A stretch of 64,000 nucleotides of DNA, taken from Mycobacterium sp. 1081908.1 (GTDB lineage: Bacteria; Actinomycetota; Actinomycetes; Mycobacteriales; Mycobacteriaceae). The notes beneath the pieces were generated by a model that saw only the letters and a list, made by a program, of their open reading frames with translations, did not search any database and was not told the origin of the DNA. Within the stretch, counting starts at the first letter, position 1. Each line of letters starts with the position of its first letter. Positions 20,155 through 29,307 of the stretch are shown one piece after another. The position numbers and the translations under genes are program-made. The DNA is taken from NCBI RefSeq assembly GCF_001673535.1, contig NZ_LZLY01000057.1, positions 24,766 through 88,765 on the forward strand. The letters are read 5' to 3'.

Positions 20155-20168
20155 TGCTCAGCTAAGCA
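20155..20168. promoter_or_regulatory. Imperfect palindrome upstream of mmpS, candidate operator
   Basis: TGCTCAGCTAAGCA is symmetric except at one position pair (TGCT-n-AGCT-n-AGCA). It lies between the dehydrogenase-like gene and mmpS in a 142-base gap that could hold the mmpS-mmpL promoter. mmpS/mmpL pairs are often controlled by TetR- or MarR-type repressors, but no regulator gene is adjacent, so the assignment is only positional. Confidence 0.3.
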
Positions 20169-20231
20169 TCGTAGACCTAGTGCACGGAACCGTTCCTCCG
20201 GGTATGTGCCCTTGGGGCGGCCAGCACGGCG

Positions 20232-21290
20232 TCAGTGCGCCACCCGTCCCGTGACCGGCGGCAGATCGGCGAGCGTGACTATCCCCGGCCTGGCGGCGAC
20301 GACGGCCGGGACCGCATTGGTCACCGGCATGGCGGTGTAGATCATCCCCAGTCCCATGAACCCGGGCTCCGTCCAATCCTTCGGCGGCAGGCAGTGCAGG
20401 ACGGTGCGCATGTTGGGTAAGCCGAAAACCTGGATGACGTGGCCGTGCTCGAGCGGTTTGGGCGGGACCACGTGGCTGCCCATGGTCCAGTTGAACCCGA
20501 CGCTGACGACGTTGCGCTCGCCTTCCCAGCCGCGGTGGTAGCCGTAGACGCTGCCGACCGTTCCCTCGGGGATCTTCATGAAGCCCAGATCCGAGTCGGC
20601 GGTGGCGGCGGTGAACGTAACGTCGAACGTCATCTTGTCCAGTTGGGCGCCGATCGCGTCGGCCATCATCGCGGCCGATTCCGCGAAGACCTCGCTTTCC
20701 CGGCGCACGCTGTCCGCCAGTCCCGGGGTAGCGGGGTCTTGCGAGAACCCCATCGCCGTTTGCGTTTCCGCCGACTCGTAGGTCGAGCAGTCCACCGACT
20801 CGGTGATGCGGATCTCGTCGACGCGCTCGCACGACGCGGACAGCACCATCCCGACCATGTTCGTCATCCCGGGGTGCGCTCCGCTGCCGAAGATCGTCGA
20901 ACCGCCGCGTTCGCAGGCGTCCTGGATGCGCTTGCGATCCTCCTGAGTCTGCTTGCCGCCCGTGATCCACGCGGCGCTGGTGCACACGTTGACGCCCGAC
21001 TCCAGGAGGCGCACCAGTTCGTCGACGTTCGGCCACAACGGGTTGTAGCAACAGGCGTCGGGTCGAAGCGCCAGCAACGCATCGACGTCATTGGTGGCCT
21101 TGATCCCGGTCGGCTCGGGCCACCCGGACAGCTCGGCGGCGTCCACGCCGACCTTTTCGGCGCCGTGCGCGTACACCCCGACCAGTTCCATGTCCGGCCG
21201 GCCGATGATGGCGTGCAGCGACCGCCGCCCGATGTTGCCGGTCGTCCACTGGATCACCCGGAAGGGACGGTCTGCGCTGGTCGTGCTCAT
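20232..21290 (-). CDS. Dihydrodipicolinate-reductase-like NAD(P)-binding oxidoreductase
   Basis: 352 residues. A Rossmann start FRVIQWTTGNIGRRSLHAII (residues 10-29) is followed by an aspartate-rich second strand and GSGAHPGMTNMVG, the pattern of mycobacterial proteins annotated as dihydrodipicolinate reductase-like or 2,4-diaminopentanoate dehydrogenase-like. Several such proteins occur in mycobacteria without known substrates. It lies 100 bases downstream of the fatty-acyl-AMP ligase on the same strand and upstream of mmpS, so it may be part of the lipid operon, yet it has no known role in TPP synthesis. RBS-like GGAGCC precedes the ATG. Confidence 0.8.
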   Translation of the reverse strand: MSTTSADRPFRVIQWTTGNIGRRSLHAIIGRPDMELVGVYAHGAEKVGVDAAELSGWPEPTGIKATNDVDALLALRPDACCYNPLWPNVDELVRLLESGVNVCTSAAWITGGKQTQEDRKRIQDACERGGSTIFGSGAHPGMTNMVGMVLSASCERVDEIRITESVDCSTYESAETQTAMGFSQDPATPGLADSVRRESEVFAESAAMMADAIGAQLDKMTFDVTFTAATADSDLGFMKIPEGTVGSVYGYHRGWEGERNVVSVGFNWTMGSHVVPPKPLEHGHVIQVFGLPNMRTVLHCLPPKDWTEPGFMGLGMIYTAMPVTNAVPAVVAARPGIVTLADLPPVTGRVAH

Positions 21291-21390
21291 CGAGGGGCTC
21301 CTTTGCCGGTGCGAGTGGACTCATTATGTTCAACCAGGCCCACGCGCACGGCGGCCGGGCGTCCCGGTCGACGGGAGGCCGGCCCGGTTC

Positions 21391-23154
21391 TCACGCGGAT
21401 TCGGTGTAGGCGTCCAACCGGGTGAATTGGTCCCGCCGGTACTGCTCGGCACAGGCCGCGCGCCGGATCTTGCCGCTCGTCGTGGTGGGAATCGACCCGG
21501 GCGGCACCAGGACGAGGTCCCCGACATTCACGCCGTGCGCGTTGGAGATCGCGGAGGTGACGTCGCGTTTGATGCAGGTGAGCCAGTGCCTAATGTCCTG
21601 GGCGTCCTCTTGGGAATGGCCTCGCTTCTTGAGCTCGACGACGGCGACCAGCTCCTCGGTGCTGCTGACCGGAACCGATAACGCGGCGACCCGACCGCCC
21701 GTGATCTCTTGGACGGTCGCCTCGATGTCCTCGGGGTAGTGGTTGCGTCCACGGATGATCAGCAGATCCTTGATGCGGCCGACGATGAACAGGTCACCCT
21801 CGAAGATGAAACCCAGGTCGCCGGTCTTCAGCCAAGGTCCTTCGGGCGTGCCCGGCGACGGGTCGGCGAGCGTGGCGCCGAAGCAGCGCTGCTCCTCCGG
21901 CGGTTTGCCCCAGTAGCCGTCGGCGACATTGGGGCCATGCACCCAGATCTCGCCCACCAGGCCCTGCGCGCATTCGCGGTTGGTGTCGGAGTCGACGATC
22001 CGCAGCGTGGGCGATTGCGGCGCTTTGTATTTGACCAGCGCGGTGCCGGTCCCTTCCGCGCATCGCCGCGCGCGGCCGGCGGACAGCTCGTCAATGTCGA
22101 ATGCAACCGCGCTCGATGACTCATTCCAGGTGCCCGCCGTCACAAAGACGGTCGCCTCGGCCAAACCATACGAGGGACGCATCATATGGTCGCGAAAGTT
22201 GAAGTGGGCGAACCGGTCAACGAAACGGTGCAGTGTGGCCGGCTCGACGCGTTCGGCACCGCTGATGATGCCCAGCACCTCGCCGAGGTCGAGCCCGGCC
22301 AGGTCGGCGTCGGTTGTCTTGCGGGCGGCCAGATCGAAGGCGAAGTTGGGCGCCGCCGACCAGGCATGAGGATTCTCTGCCAGAGATCGCACCCACCGCG
22401 CCGGCCGCTCCAGGAACGAAACCGGACTTGTCAGCTCGCCGCGATAGCCGCCCAGGATCGGCGCGCAAATTCCCAGCACCAAGCCCATGTCGTGGTAGAA
22501 GGGCAACCACGACACGATCGTGGTATCCGAGGGTGCTTTGACGTTGGAATCCGCGAAGAAGCTGCGCATCAGCTGCTCGAAATTCACCTGGAGATTGCGA
22601 TGCGAGACGATGACTCCGGTCGGCGCCCGGGTCGAACCCGAGCTGTACTGCAGATACGCGATGCTGGGCAAGTCGGCTGTCCGAACGCTCGTTCCGCGAT
22701 CCGCGTCGAGGTTGATGGAATCCATTTCGATGATTTTGGGAATGGTGTCCAGGCGCGCTTCGTCGACGTATTTGACGATGTCTTCCGCCACCGCGGACGT
22801 CGTGAGAACCACCGAGGGCGCCGTATCGGAAAGGACCGCGCTCACCCGCTCATGGCTCGAGCCCCTGTGCGGCAAGAGCAGCGGGACGGCGATCAGCCCG
22901 GCCTGCATGGATCCCAGGAATGCCTCGACGTAGTCGAGGGATTGGGGAGCCAGGATCACCGCCCTGTCTCCGACCGACCCGTGCAGGCTGAGCTCGCGTG
23001 CCGCATTGAGCGTTCGGCGGGACAGCTGCGACCACGTCAGGCTCTGGGGAACTCCGGCCCAATCGTCGGCGTAATCGGTAAACGTGTACGCCACATCGTG
23101 GGGGCGCAGGCTGGCGCGTCCGTGCAACATCGACAGGATCGTTGATTGAGACAT
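21391..23154 (-). CDS. fadD23: Long-chain fatty-acyl-AMP ligase (FAAL), FadD23-like
   Basis: 587 residues of the FAAL branch of acyl-activating enzymes. The ATP loop [13 protein letters not shown] (SSGST at 171-175), [26 protein letters not shown] and the C-terminal [21 protein letters not shown] are all present. FAALs activate fatty acids as acyl-adenylates and hand them to a polyketide synthase instead of CoA. Here it probably loads the C16-C18 starter onto the divergent two-module PKS. It follows the PE-PPE-domain gene by 44 bases on the same strand. The symbol rests on locus context; a FadD23 versus other FAAL call needs a tree. Confidence 0.9.
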   Translation of the reverse strand: MSQSTILSMLHGRASLRPHDVAYTFTDYADDWAGVPQSLTWSQLSRRTLNAARELSLHGSVGDRAVILAPQSLDYVEAFLGSMQAGLIAVPLLLPHRGSSHERVSAVLSDTAPSVVLTTSAVAEDIVKYVDEARLDTIPKIIEMDSINLDADRGTSVRTADLPSIAYLQYSSGSTRAPTGVIVSHRNLQVNFEQLMRSFFADSNVKAPSDTTIVSWLPFYHDMGLVLGICAPILGGYRGELTSPVSFLERPARWVRSLAENPHAWSAAPNFAFDLAARKTTDADLAGLDLGEVLGIISGAERVEPATLHRFVDRFAHFNFRDHMMRPSYGLAEATVFVTAGTWNESSSAVAFDIDELSAGRARRCAEGTGTALVKYKAPQSPTLRIVDSDTNRECAQGLVGEIWVHGPNVADGYWGKPPEEQRCFGATLADPSPGTPEGPWLKTGDLGFIFEGDLFIVGRIKDLLIIRGRNHYPEDIEATVQEITGGRVAALSVPVSSTEELVAVVELKKRGHSQEDAQDIRHWLTCIKRDVTSAISNAHGVNVGDLVLVPPGSIPTTTSGKIRRAACAEQYRRDQFTRLDAYTESA

Positions 23155-23198
23155 GGGGGTTACATCACGTCCGTACTAGTTCGTCGACTCCGATGGAG

Positions 23199-24329
23199 TC
23201 AGTGATCGGCCTGTAATGCGCTGTGCGACAACACGGACATGGCTCCGGCGAGGATCTGCGAGAACGGGTCCGCGCCGCCGCCGAACGTCGCCTGGTTGGC
23301 CGGCGCGGTGACCTCCGCCGGATCGAAGCCGTGCACCGGGTCCACCTGAACCGGAGCGGTCGACGGGTCGTCGTTTCGCGAATAGCCCGCGTTCACCCTG
23401 GGGATGAGGATCGCGTCGAGTTTGTTCAGCGTGTCCTCCGGGATCCCGATGTATTTCAGCGGCATGACCAGCGGCAGGTGCTTCTCCGGCACCATGATCG
23501 TGGTGTCTTTAGCGCCCCGGGAGTTGATCGTCGTCCTGATGTTCTGCGGTGGCACCATGCTCCGGTTCGTGAAGGCCACCGCGGTGTGGCCGGTGGCCAG
23601 GCCCATCAGCGTGTTGGCGAAGGCGAACAGGTTGTCCGGCCGGTCGGGGAAGTCCGCGATCGAGTCGTACGCGGCCACGAACCTGTTGGTGTCGTACTGG
23701 CTCTCGTAGGGCGGCGGCATGGTGTAGTCGAGCGCGGGAACGGTGCTGCCGACCGGGAACACGGCGGTCAGGAAACTCTGGCCGAAGGCGTGATGTCCGA
23801 TCGGGTCGCCGAACGTGGCGAAGTTCAGCGTGTCCGGCGGGGGAGCGGTCGGGTCAGTCGCCAGCCGCGCCTGCGCGCCGTCGACCACGAACCCGCCCTC
23901 GGACAGGCCGATCGCCGTCCCCGGGCGACCGCTTTTGATCGCGGCGACAAGGTTGTCCACTCCCGCGTCGACCGACTCGCCGACGCTGGGGCCGTCCAGA
24001 CCCAGACCCGGGATGATCTCGTCGCCGGCCTTGCCGATTCCCGGGAAGAGCCGCCCGAGCACGTGGCCCTGCACCTGCCCCGCCGGGTAGTCGACGATCT
24101 TGCGCTGCTGGCCGGGGAACCATTGGGCGCCTTCCTGGCGGATGTACTCGTCGTAAGGGATGCCGAGAACGTGGGCGCCGCCGAGGGCGTACGCCGTCTG
24201 GTCGCCCGGCGCCCCCGGCGTCGGCGGTCCGCCGATGGGCGTGTCGTCGGCCGACGCCGCCCCGACGCCGAAATACACTGTGGCGCCGACAGTTACCAGC
24301 GCGGTAGCCCTTGCGAGTGTTTTGTTCAT
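23199..24329 (-). CDS. Secreted PE-PPE-domain alpha/beta hydrolase, TPP-type trehalose ester transacylase
   Basis: 376 residues from the ATG at 24329. The open frame continues 39 codons upstream, but only this start gives a signal peptide ([20 protein letters not shown], cleavage near ASA-DD) with GGGGGCAGGG ahead. The mature part has the PE-PPE (serine hydrolase) domain with nucleophile motif GLSEG at 141-145 (Ser143). Relatives Chp1/Chp2 polyacylate trehalose lipids outside the membrane, and the TPP-locus PE protein converts diacyltrehalose to trehalose polyphleate. Its position between the mmpL10-like and fadD genes supports the same role. Despite the locus name it has no PE N-terminal domain. 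Confidence 0.88.
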   Translation of the reverse strand: MNKTLARATALVTVGATVYFGVGAASADDTPIGGPPTPGAPGDQTAYALGGAHVLGIPYDEYIRQEGAQWFPGQQRKIVDYPAGQVQGHVLGRLFPGIGKAGDEIIPGLGLDGPSVGESVDAGVDNLVAAIKSGRPGTAIGLSEGGFVVDGAQARLATDPTAPPPDTLNFATFGDPIGHHAFGQSFLTAVFPVGSTVPALDYTMPPPYESQYDTNRFVAAYDSIADFPDRPDNLFAFANTLMGLATGHTAVAFTNRSMVPPQNIRTTINSRGAKDTTIMVPEKHLPLVMPLKYIGIPEDTLNKLDAILIPRVNAGYSRNDDPSTAPVQVDPVHGFDPAEVTAPANQATFGGGADPFSQILAGAMSVLSHSALQADH

Positions 24330-24382
24330 CCCTGCCCCCGACCGCTCTGCTTGTCTAGTTTCACATACATCACGTGCGCCTG

Positions 24383-27300
24383 CTAACCGATTTGGGGCTC
24401 CGCGCGCGCGACCGCCGATCGCCGCGCCGGCACCCGCGACGGCCACCAGTTCGCCCGCCCGAACAGCGCCGCGATGGCCGGCACCGTGATGGTGCGCACC
24501 AGGAAGGTGTCCAGCAAAATTCCCACCCCGATCACGAAACCGCCCTGCACCACGGTGCCGATGCTGGAGAACAACAGACCGGCCATCGAGGCCGCGAAGA
24601 TCAGACCCGCCGCGGTGATCACGCCGCCCGTCGAACTCAGAGTGCGGATGATGCCGTAACGCACGCTGTTCGGGGACTCGTCACGCATTCGCGAGACGAG
24701 CAGCATGTTGTAGTCCGCGCCGACGGCGACGAGCACCACGAATGCCAGTGGGGGCACGCTCCAATGCAAGTGCTGGCCCAGCACGAACTGGAAGAACACC
24801 ACGCCGATGCCCACGGCCGACAGATACGAAACGACCACGGACGCAACCAGATAGAGCGGCGCGACGATCGCGCGTAGCAGCGCGATCAGGGTCAGGAGCA
24901 CGACGAGCAGGGTCACGGCGATGATGAAGCGGATGTCGTGCTGGTAGTAGTCGCGGGTGTCCTTCAGCCCGACGGTGTATCCCGCCATCGAAACCTTGGC
25001 GTCCGACAGGGTGGTGTTGGGTTGGGCTCCCCGAGCGGTCGCGGTGATCGCGTTGACCTGATCCATGGCCTCGGTGCTGAACGGGTTGAGCTTGGTCTGA
25101 ACCAAATACCGCACCGAGTGGCCGTCCGGCGAGATGAAGACCTTGGCGGCCTCCTGGAACTCCTTGAGATGCAGCAGTTGGGACGGGATATTGAACCCGG
25201 CCATCGCCGGTTGTGCCGCGTCGTGTTTGAGCGACAGCAAAAACGCGGCTGACTCACTGAGCCCGGCACCCAGCTTCTTGACCTGTTCGACGAGTTGGGC
25301 CACCGCGTCGGCCACCTGCCGGCTCCCGCCCGCGAACCGGTCGGCGCCGTTTTGCAGGGTGTTGAGGTTCGACTGCAGGCCGCCGGGCTGGTCCATCCCC
25401 ATGGTGCGCAGCACGTTGGTGAGCTTGCCGACCGCACTCCGCAGGCGGTCCGTCGACGCCTTCAGGGTCTGTTTGTCCGGATAAGCCTGCAGTTGGTGGG
25501 ACAGGTCGTTGATCGCGTCGAGGTCCGCCTGGTCACGCGAGCCGACCAGCTGCTCAAACGTCCCGCGGGTGGCGCTGCACGACGGATCGGCGTCGCAGAC
25601 GGGGTTGCCCTGCAGCGCCGCCAGCACCGGGCCGATCCAGGCGAACATGTTCTTGGCGGCCGAGAAGTTCCAGCCCATGGCATTGGTCAACGAGTTGACG
25701 TGGTCGACGAGCTGGGCCGCGATGTCGACCTCTTTGACCAGCGTGTCGCCGCTGTATTGGTTCTTCGTCGAGGAAAACGCGTTTTCCAGTTCCTGCACGC
25801 TGGCGGCGAGCTGGCTGACCTGGCCGCGGACGTCGCCGAGGCTGTCGGCCAGCGTGCCGGCGCCTTCGACCAGCCGGTTGAGGTCGTTTGTGTGCTCGTT
25901 GATCAGGGTGGACCCGCCCGCCAGAAAGCTGCCGATGGCGCCCGCCTGATAGGTGGCTCGGAATTGTTCCGGCACGTTTCCGGTCGGGCGGGTGATGCCG
26001 CTGATCGCGGCGATATTCGGCAGTTGGCTGACGCGGTCTGCCATCTGTTCCAGGTCGGCGAGGGCCTGCGGCGTGCGAAGGTCATGCGGCGATTGGACGA
26101 GGATGTACTCCGGAATCGATTGGTTCACGGGGAAGTGACGATCCAGCGCGGCATACCCGATGGAGCTCGGGGCCGAAGGCCGCAGGGCTTTGCGGTCGTC
26201 GTAGTTGTAGCGCACCAGGCCTGCGCAACTGGCCAGGATGATCAGCACCAACACGCTGGCAACCAGGTGGGCCTTCGGCCGGCGCACGATGCGGATGCCC
26301 GAACGCCGCCAGAACCGGGCGGTCAGTTCGCGCCGCGGCTTGACCCAGCCGCGCGGCCCGGCGAGCACCAGGATCGCCGGCAGCAGCGTCATCGCTGCGA
26401 GGAATGCCACGCCGATCCCGATCGCCGACGACACGCCCACCGTTTCGAACACGCCCATCCGGGCGAAGCTGATCAGCAGGAAGGTGAGTCCCACGGTGGT
26501 GGCGGATGCGGTGATCACTTTCCCGATCGAGATCATCGCCCTCTTGACCGCCTGGTCGTAATCCGCGCCGGTCCGCAGATAGTCGTGATAGCGGCTGGTG
26601 AGAAAGACCGCGTAATCCGTTCCAGCGCCGGCCATGATCGCGCTGAGAAACACGATGGACTGGTTCGAGACACCCGAGCCGGTCAGCTGGGAGTAGCCCG
26701 CCACCAGCGCCTGGGCGATCACCAGCGACAGCCCGATCGTGATCAACGGCAGCAGCATGGTGACCGCGCTGCGGTACACCACCAGCAGAACGATCAGCAC
26801 CAGCACGGAGATCGCCAGCTCGATCGGCAGCCGATCCCGATTGCCCGCCACCGTGAGGTCGGCGACGGTAGCCGCGGGGCCGGTGATGTTCGCGGTGAGG
26901 TGCGCCCCGGTCGGGGCCTGCTCCAAGGAGCGTTTGACGATGTCGCCGATCCGGTTGAAGGCCGCGTAGGACTGCGGAGTGCCCAACTCGCCCGCGACGC
27001 CGACCGGCAGCACCCACGCCTTGTGATCCTGGCTGGTCACGACCGAACGCAGGGGCGGCGTGCTGACGAAATCCTGCAGCATCACGACGTCGCGCGGGTC
27101 CGCGCGCAAAGCGTCGACCAGCTTGCGGTACCCGGCCTCGTCGGCGGGGCCGAGCCCTTTGTCGTCGGTCAGGACCACCAACAGGAGGTCTTCCGAGGCC
27201 GACTCGTGAAACGCCTCGGTCATCTTCCGCGCGGTGACGCTCGACGGCGCATCGCTGGGCAGGATCGCCAGCGGATGCTTCTGGGCCATTTCGTTGAGGG

Positions 27301-27394
27301 AGGGGAGGGTCAGCGGCAGGGCGACCGCAATCGCGACCCACAGCCCGATCACCGCCCAGGGCCACCGCACCACAAAATCGGCTAGCCGACGCAT
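24383..27394 (-). CDS. mmpL10: MmpL10-like RND transporter of acylated trehalose
   Basis: 1003 residues. TM1 about 12-31, periplasmic loop with [19 protein letters not shown], helix bundles about 190-390 and 800-985, and a second periplasmic loop (about 410-790) rich in heptad-like alpha-helical sequence. The proton-relay pairs D260-Y261 and D894-Y895 are intact. Unlike the other MmpL here it has no MmpS partner, as for MmpL10 of TPP and diacyltrehalose loci, which carries diacyltrehalose precursors across the inner membrane. It sits 37 bases after papA and 53 before the PE-PPE gene, one operon. Confidence 0.9.
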   Translation of the reverse strand: MRRLADFVVRWPWAVIGLWVAIAVALPLTLPSLNEMAQKHPLAILPSDAPSSVTARKMTEAFHESASEDLLLVVLTDDKGLGPADEAGYRKLVDALRADPRDVVMLQDFVSTPPLRSVVTSQDHKAWVLPVGVAGELGTPQSYAAFNRIGDIVKRSLEQAPTGAHLTANITGPAATVADLTVAGNRDRLPIELAISVLVLIVLLVVYRSAVTMLLPLITIGLSLVIAQALVAGYSQLTGSGVSNQSIVFLSAIMAGAGTDYAVFLTSRYHDYLRTGADYDQAVKRAMISIGKVITASATTVGLTFLLISFARMGVFETVGVSSAIGIGVAFLAAMTLLPAILVLAGPRGWVKPRRELTARFWRRSGIRIVRRPKAHLVASVLVLIILASCAGLVRYNYDDRKALRPSAPSSIGYAALDRHFPVNQSIPEYILVQSPHDLRTPQALADLEQMADRVSQLPNIAAISGITRPTGNVPEQFRATYQAGAIGSFLAGGSTLINEHTNDLNRLVEGAGTLADSLGDVRGQVSQLAASVQELENAFSSTKNQYSGDTLVKEVDIAAQLVDHVNSLTNAMGWNFSAAKNMFAWIGPVLAALQGNPVCDADPSCSATRGTFEQLVGSRDQADLDAINDLSHQLQAYPDKQTLKASTDRLRSAVGKLTNVLRTMGMDQPGGLQSNLNTLQNGADRFAGGSRQVADAVAQLVEQVKKLGAGLSESAAFLLSLKHDAAQPAMAGFNIPSQLLHLKEFQEAAKVFISPDGHSVRYLVQTKLNPFSTEAMDQVNAITATARGAQPNTTLSDAKVSMAGYTVGLKDTRDYYQHDIRFIIAVTLLVVLLTLIALLRAIVAPLYLVASVVVSYLSAVGIGVVFFQFVLGQHLHWSVPPLAFVVLVAVGADYNMLLVSRMRDESPNSVRYGIIRTLSSTGGVITAAGLIFAASMAGLLFSSIGTVVQGGFVIGVGILLDTFLVRTITVPAIAALFGRANWWPSRVPARRSAVARAEPQIG

Positions 27395-27431
27395 ATTGGC
27401 CTCACCTCAAACCACAATTTCGCACTCGGAA

Positions 27432-28853
27432 CTAGGCAACCCGTCCCCAATGCCCGCTGTCGGCGACCCGCGCGCATACCGACTTCATTGCTTCCATGTA
27501 GCGGGTGACCGATTTCTGGGCGACCGGATTGTCGGGGTACATGATCGCCATCGCGGTGCCCTCCCCGTACCGGAACACATAGATGGTCAGTTGATACGAA
27601 AAGCGGCCGTCGGAATAGATTCCCAAATTGTTCGCATAACCCAGGTCGGCCGCGGCGAGGACGGCGTTGAGCGGTGCGGCCCCGCCATGCAAGAAGTTCG
27701 AGACCGGAAAATTCGGCTCCGGCCAGTTCAGCCACGGCGCCAATTCCAGCACGCGGTAATACGGCACCCTCGCCAGGTCCAGACCCGAATCGAAAGAGGC
27801 CTGCGCCGCCCACGCGGCATCGGCGAACGAGGCCGCGGCGATCGGCACGGTGATCGGGACCAGGCCGGTGAACCAACCCTGCGTCATGAAGTTATCCGTG
27901 GTCCGGCGGGTGTCCCTGGGGGTCAGGCCGTAGTACGTGAGGGCCCCCGTGAACTCGTGCTCTACCAGGGCAAAGCAGGCGAACAGGCCGCCGATGAAGC
28001 GCGCGCCGACCGCCGTGCAGGCCGATTCAAAGCGCTCGGTCTGTCCCGGGTCCATCAGGAATTCGGAGAGCAACTCGCTGTTGCTCGGCTCCGTCGGATC
28101 ACCCAGCGGGAGCGGAAATTCGGGAAAGCCGCCGTTGTTGTTCTCGGCGAAGTCGATCCAGGCGCGCACCTGCGGCGAATCCAGGGTCAACGCCGACGTG
28201 TACTGGCGCTCGCGCGAGCAGAAATCGTTGAAGCTGCCGGCCTCGGGAAGCGCAAGGGGTTCACCGCCGCCGCTCAACGCCGCATACATCCCGTTGGCCT
28301 CGAGCATCGTGGTGCCAATCAACGTGGCGTCGCCGTGGACATGGTCCATGGCGACAAAGAAAGTAAAGTGACCGTCGTTTCGGACGATTCCGAAGGTGAA
28401 GCAGCCCCACTCCAGCGGATTGGGAATGGCCACGAGATGGGCGCGTATTTCTTCAACCGTCATCGGGCCGTGATCGATCGGCGTGAATTCGATATCGGCG
28501 GGGTCGGTGAGGGTGTGCCTGACGAACTGTCCATCCTCGGTGGGTTCGAACCAGCTGCGGAACGTGTCATGGCGGCGCAGGTAGGCGTTGAGCGCCTGAT
28601 CCATGGCCGAAATGTCGCACTGGCCGGGAACTTCGCAGGTCGCGATGATCTGCCGCGAGAAGTCGAGTCCGGCGGCGGTCCTTTCGTGATAGTTGCGCAG
28701 ATGCTGGCCCTGCATGTAGCTGACCGGCACCGAACTGACCGGCGCTTGGCGGGCCTTCTCCAGGGCCGCGGCGGTCGGATGCCAGGAGATGACCTGTCCC
28801 GCGGTTGGCGTCCAATCCCCGAGTGAGCCGATCCTGATTTTCCCGATGCGCAA
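27432..28853 (-). CDS. papA3: Polyketide-associated acyltransferase PapA3-like
   Basis: 473 residues from a TTG at 28853. An in-frame extension to 29309 is rejected: it is Arg/Pro-rich, and GGGGAG lies six bases before the TTG, whose product LRIGKIRIGSLGDWTPTAGQ matches the usual PapA start. The catalytic HxxxD motif reads DHVHGD (His171, Asp175), as in condensation-type acyltransferases. PapA proteins transfer fatty acyl and polyketide acyl groups to trehalose; PapA3 makes diacyltrehalose in the TPP pathway. The neighbouring PKS has no thioesterase, so this enzyme is its likely off-loading partner. Confidence 0.9.
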   Translation of the reverse strand: MRIGKIRIGSLGDWTPTAGQVISWHPTAAALEKARQAPVSSVPVSYMQGQHLRNYHERTAAGLDFSRQIIATCEVPGQCDISAMDQALNAYLRRHDTFRSWFEPTEDGQFVRHTLTDPADIEFTPIDHGPMTVEEIRAHLVAIPNPLEWGCFTFGIVRNDGHFTFFVAMDHVHGDATLIGTTMLEANGMYAALSGGGEPLALPEAGSFNDFCSRERQYTSALTLDSPQVRAWIDFAENNNGGFPEFPLPLGDPTEPSNSELLSEFLMDPGQTERFESACTAVGARFIGGLFACFALVEHEFTGALTYYGLTPRDTRRTTDNFMTQGWFTGLVPITVPIAAASFADAAWAAQASFDSGLDLARVPYYRVLELAPWLNWPEPNFPVSNFLHGGAAPLNAVLAAADLGYANNLGIYSDGRFSYQLTIYVFRYGEGTAMAIMYPDNPVAQKSVTRYMEAMKSVCARVADSGHWGRVA

Positions 28854-29307
28854 TCTGTTCTCCCCAGTTTCACGGCGGCACTTCGGGCCCCGCCGGTAGC
28901 GAGACCCAAGATAGCCCCTCGCGCAGCGACCGTCCCCCACATGCGCAGATCCGGGCGCAACAGCTCGCCGGCCCGGCCCGCGGCGGTGTGACCGAACGCC
29001 TTTTCGGGACCGTCGATCCGGGCGCGGCCGGCCCCCGCCGCGACAACACGTGCGCGTCGCGGCGCCGCGAATCCACCGGTGCTTGTAATACTGGTCTGCG
29101 GCGGTGATTCGGCTGCGGCAACCCGGCCTGGATGTGTAGATTCGCGATGACGGTCGCTGTAAGGCAGTACCCGGGGGGGTTCTGCCAGCTCTGGTCCTGG
29201 GTGTGTGCAGTGAGCGGCCTAGGACGTGGTTCGAAGAAACCACGGCTCCGGCGCCGCGAGGGCCCGCGGGCATCAAATTTTCCGGTCGAAACGGGGAGGA
29301 CAACCGC
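28854..29307. promoter_or_regulatory. Divergent papA/pks promoter region (454 bases)
   Basis: No convincing gene lies here. It must carry divergent promoters for the papA operon (left) and pks (right). Visible elements on the pks side are a TAGATT -10-like hexamer at 29137-29142, a run of seven G at about 29172, a hairpin with 7-base arms CGTGGTT/AACCACG at 29225-29244, and the GGGGAGGA ribosome site at 29293-29300. The start of transcription cannot be fixed by eye. Confidence 0.5.
29225..29244 (+). promoter_or_regulatory. Inverted repeat in the pks leader
   Basis: The arms CGTGGTT (29225-29231) and AACCACG (29238-29244) are perfectly complementary around the six-base loop CGAAGA. It lies 63 bases before the pks ATG and, if the TAGATT at 29137 is the -10, inside the untranslated leader. 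It could be a protein operator or an RNA stem-loop. Confidence 0.35.

Noticed and set aside
24330..24446. Upstream start for the PE-PPE-domain protein
   Set aside because: It would bury the signal peptide 39 residues inside the protein; the internal ATG has both a ribosome site and a proper signal sequence.
28987..29002. TGTGA half-site in the papA-pks gap as a CRP operator
   Set aside because: The second half reads GCCTT, not TCACA, so symmetry is lost.
29147..29307. Possible short leader ORF (ATG at 29147) before pks
   Set aside because: Only four bases follow the TAGATT, the product is not meaningful in composition, and no supporting signal exists.
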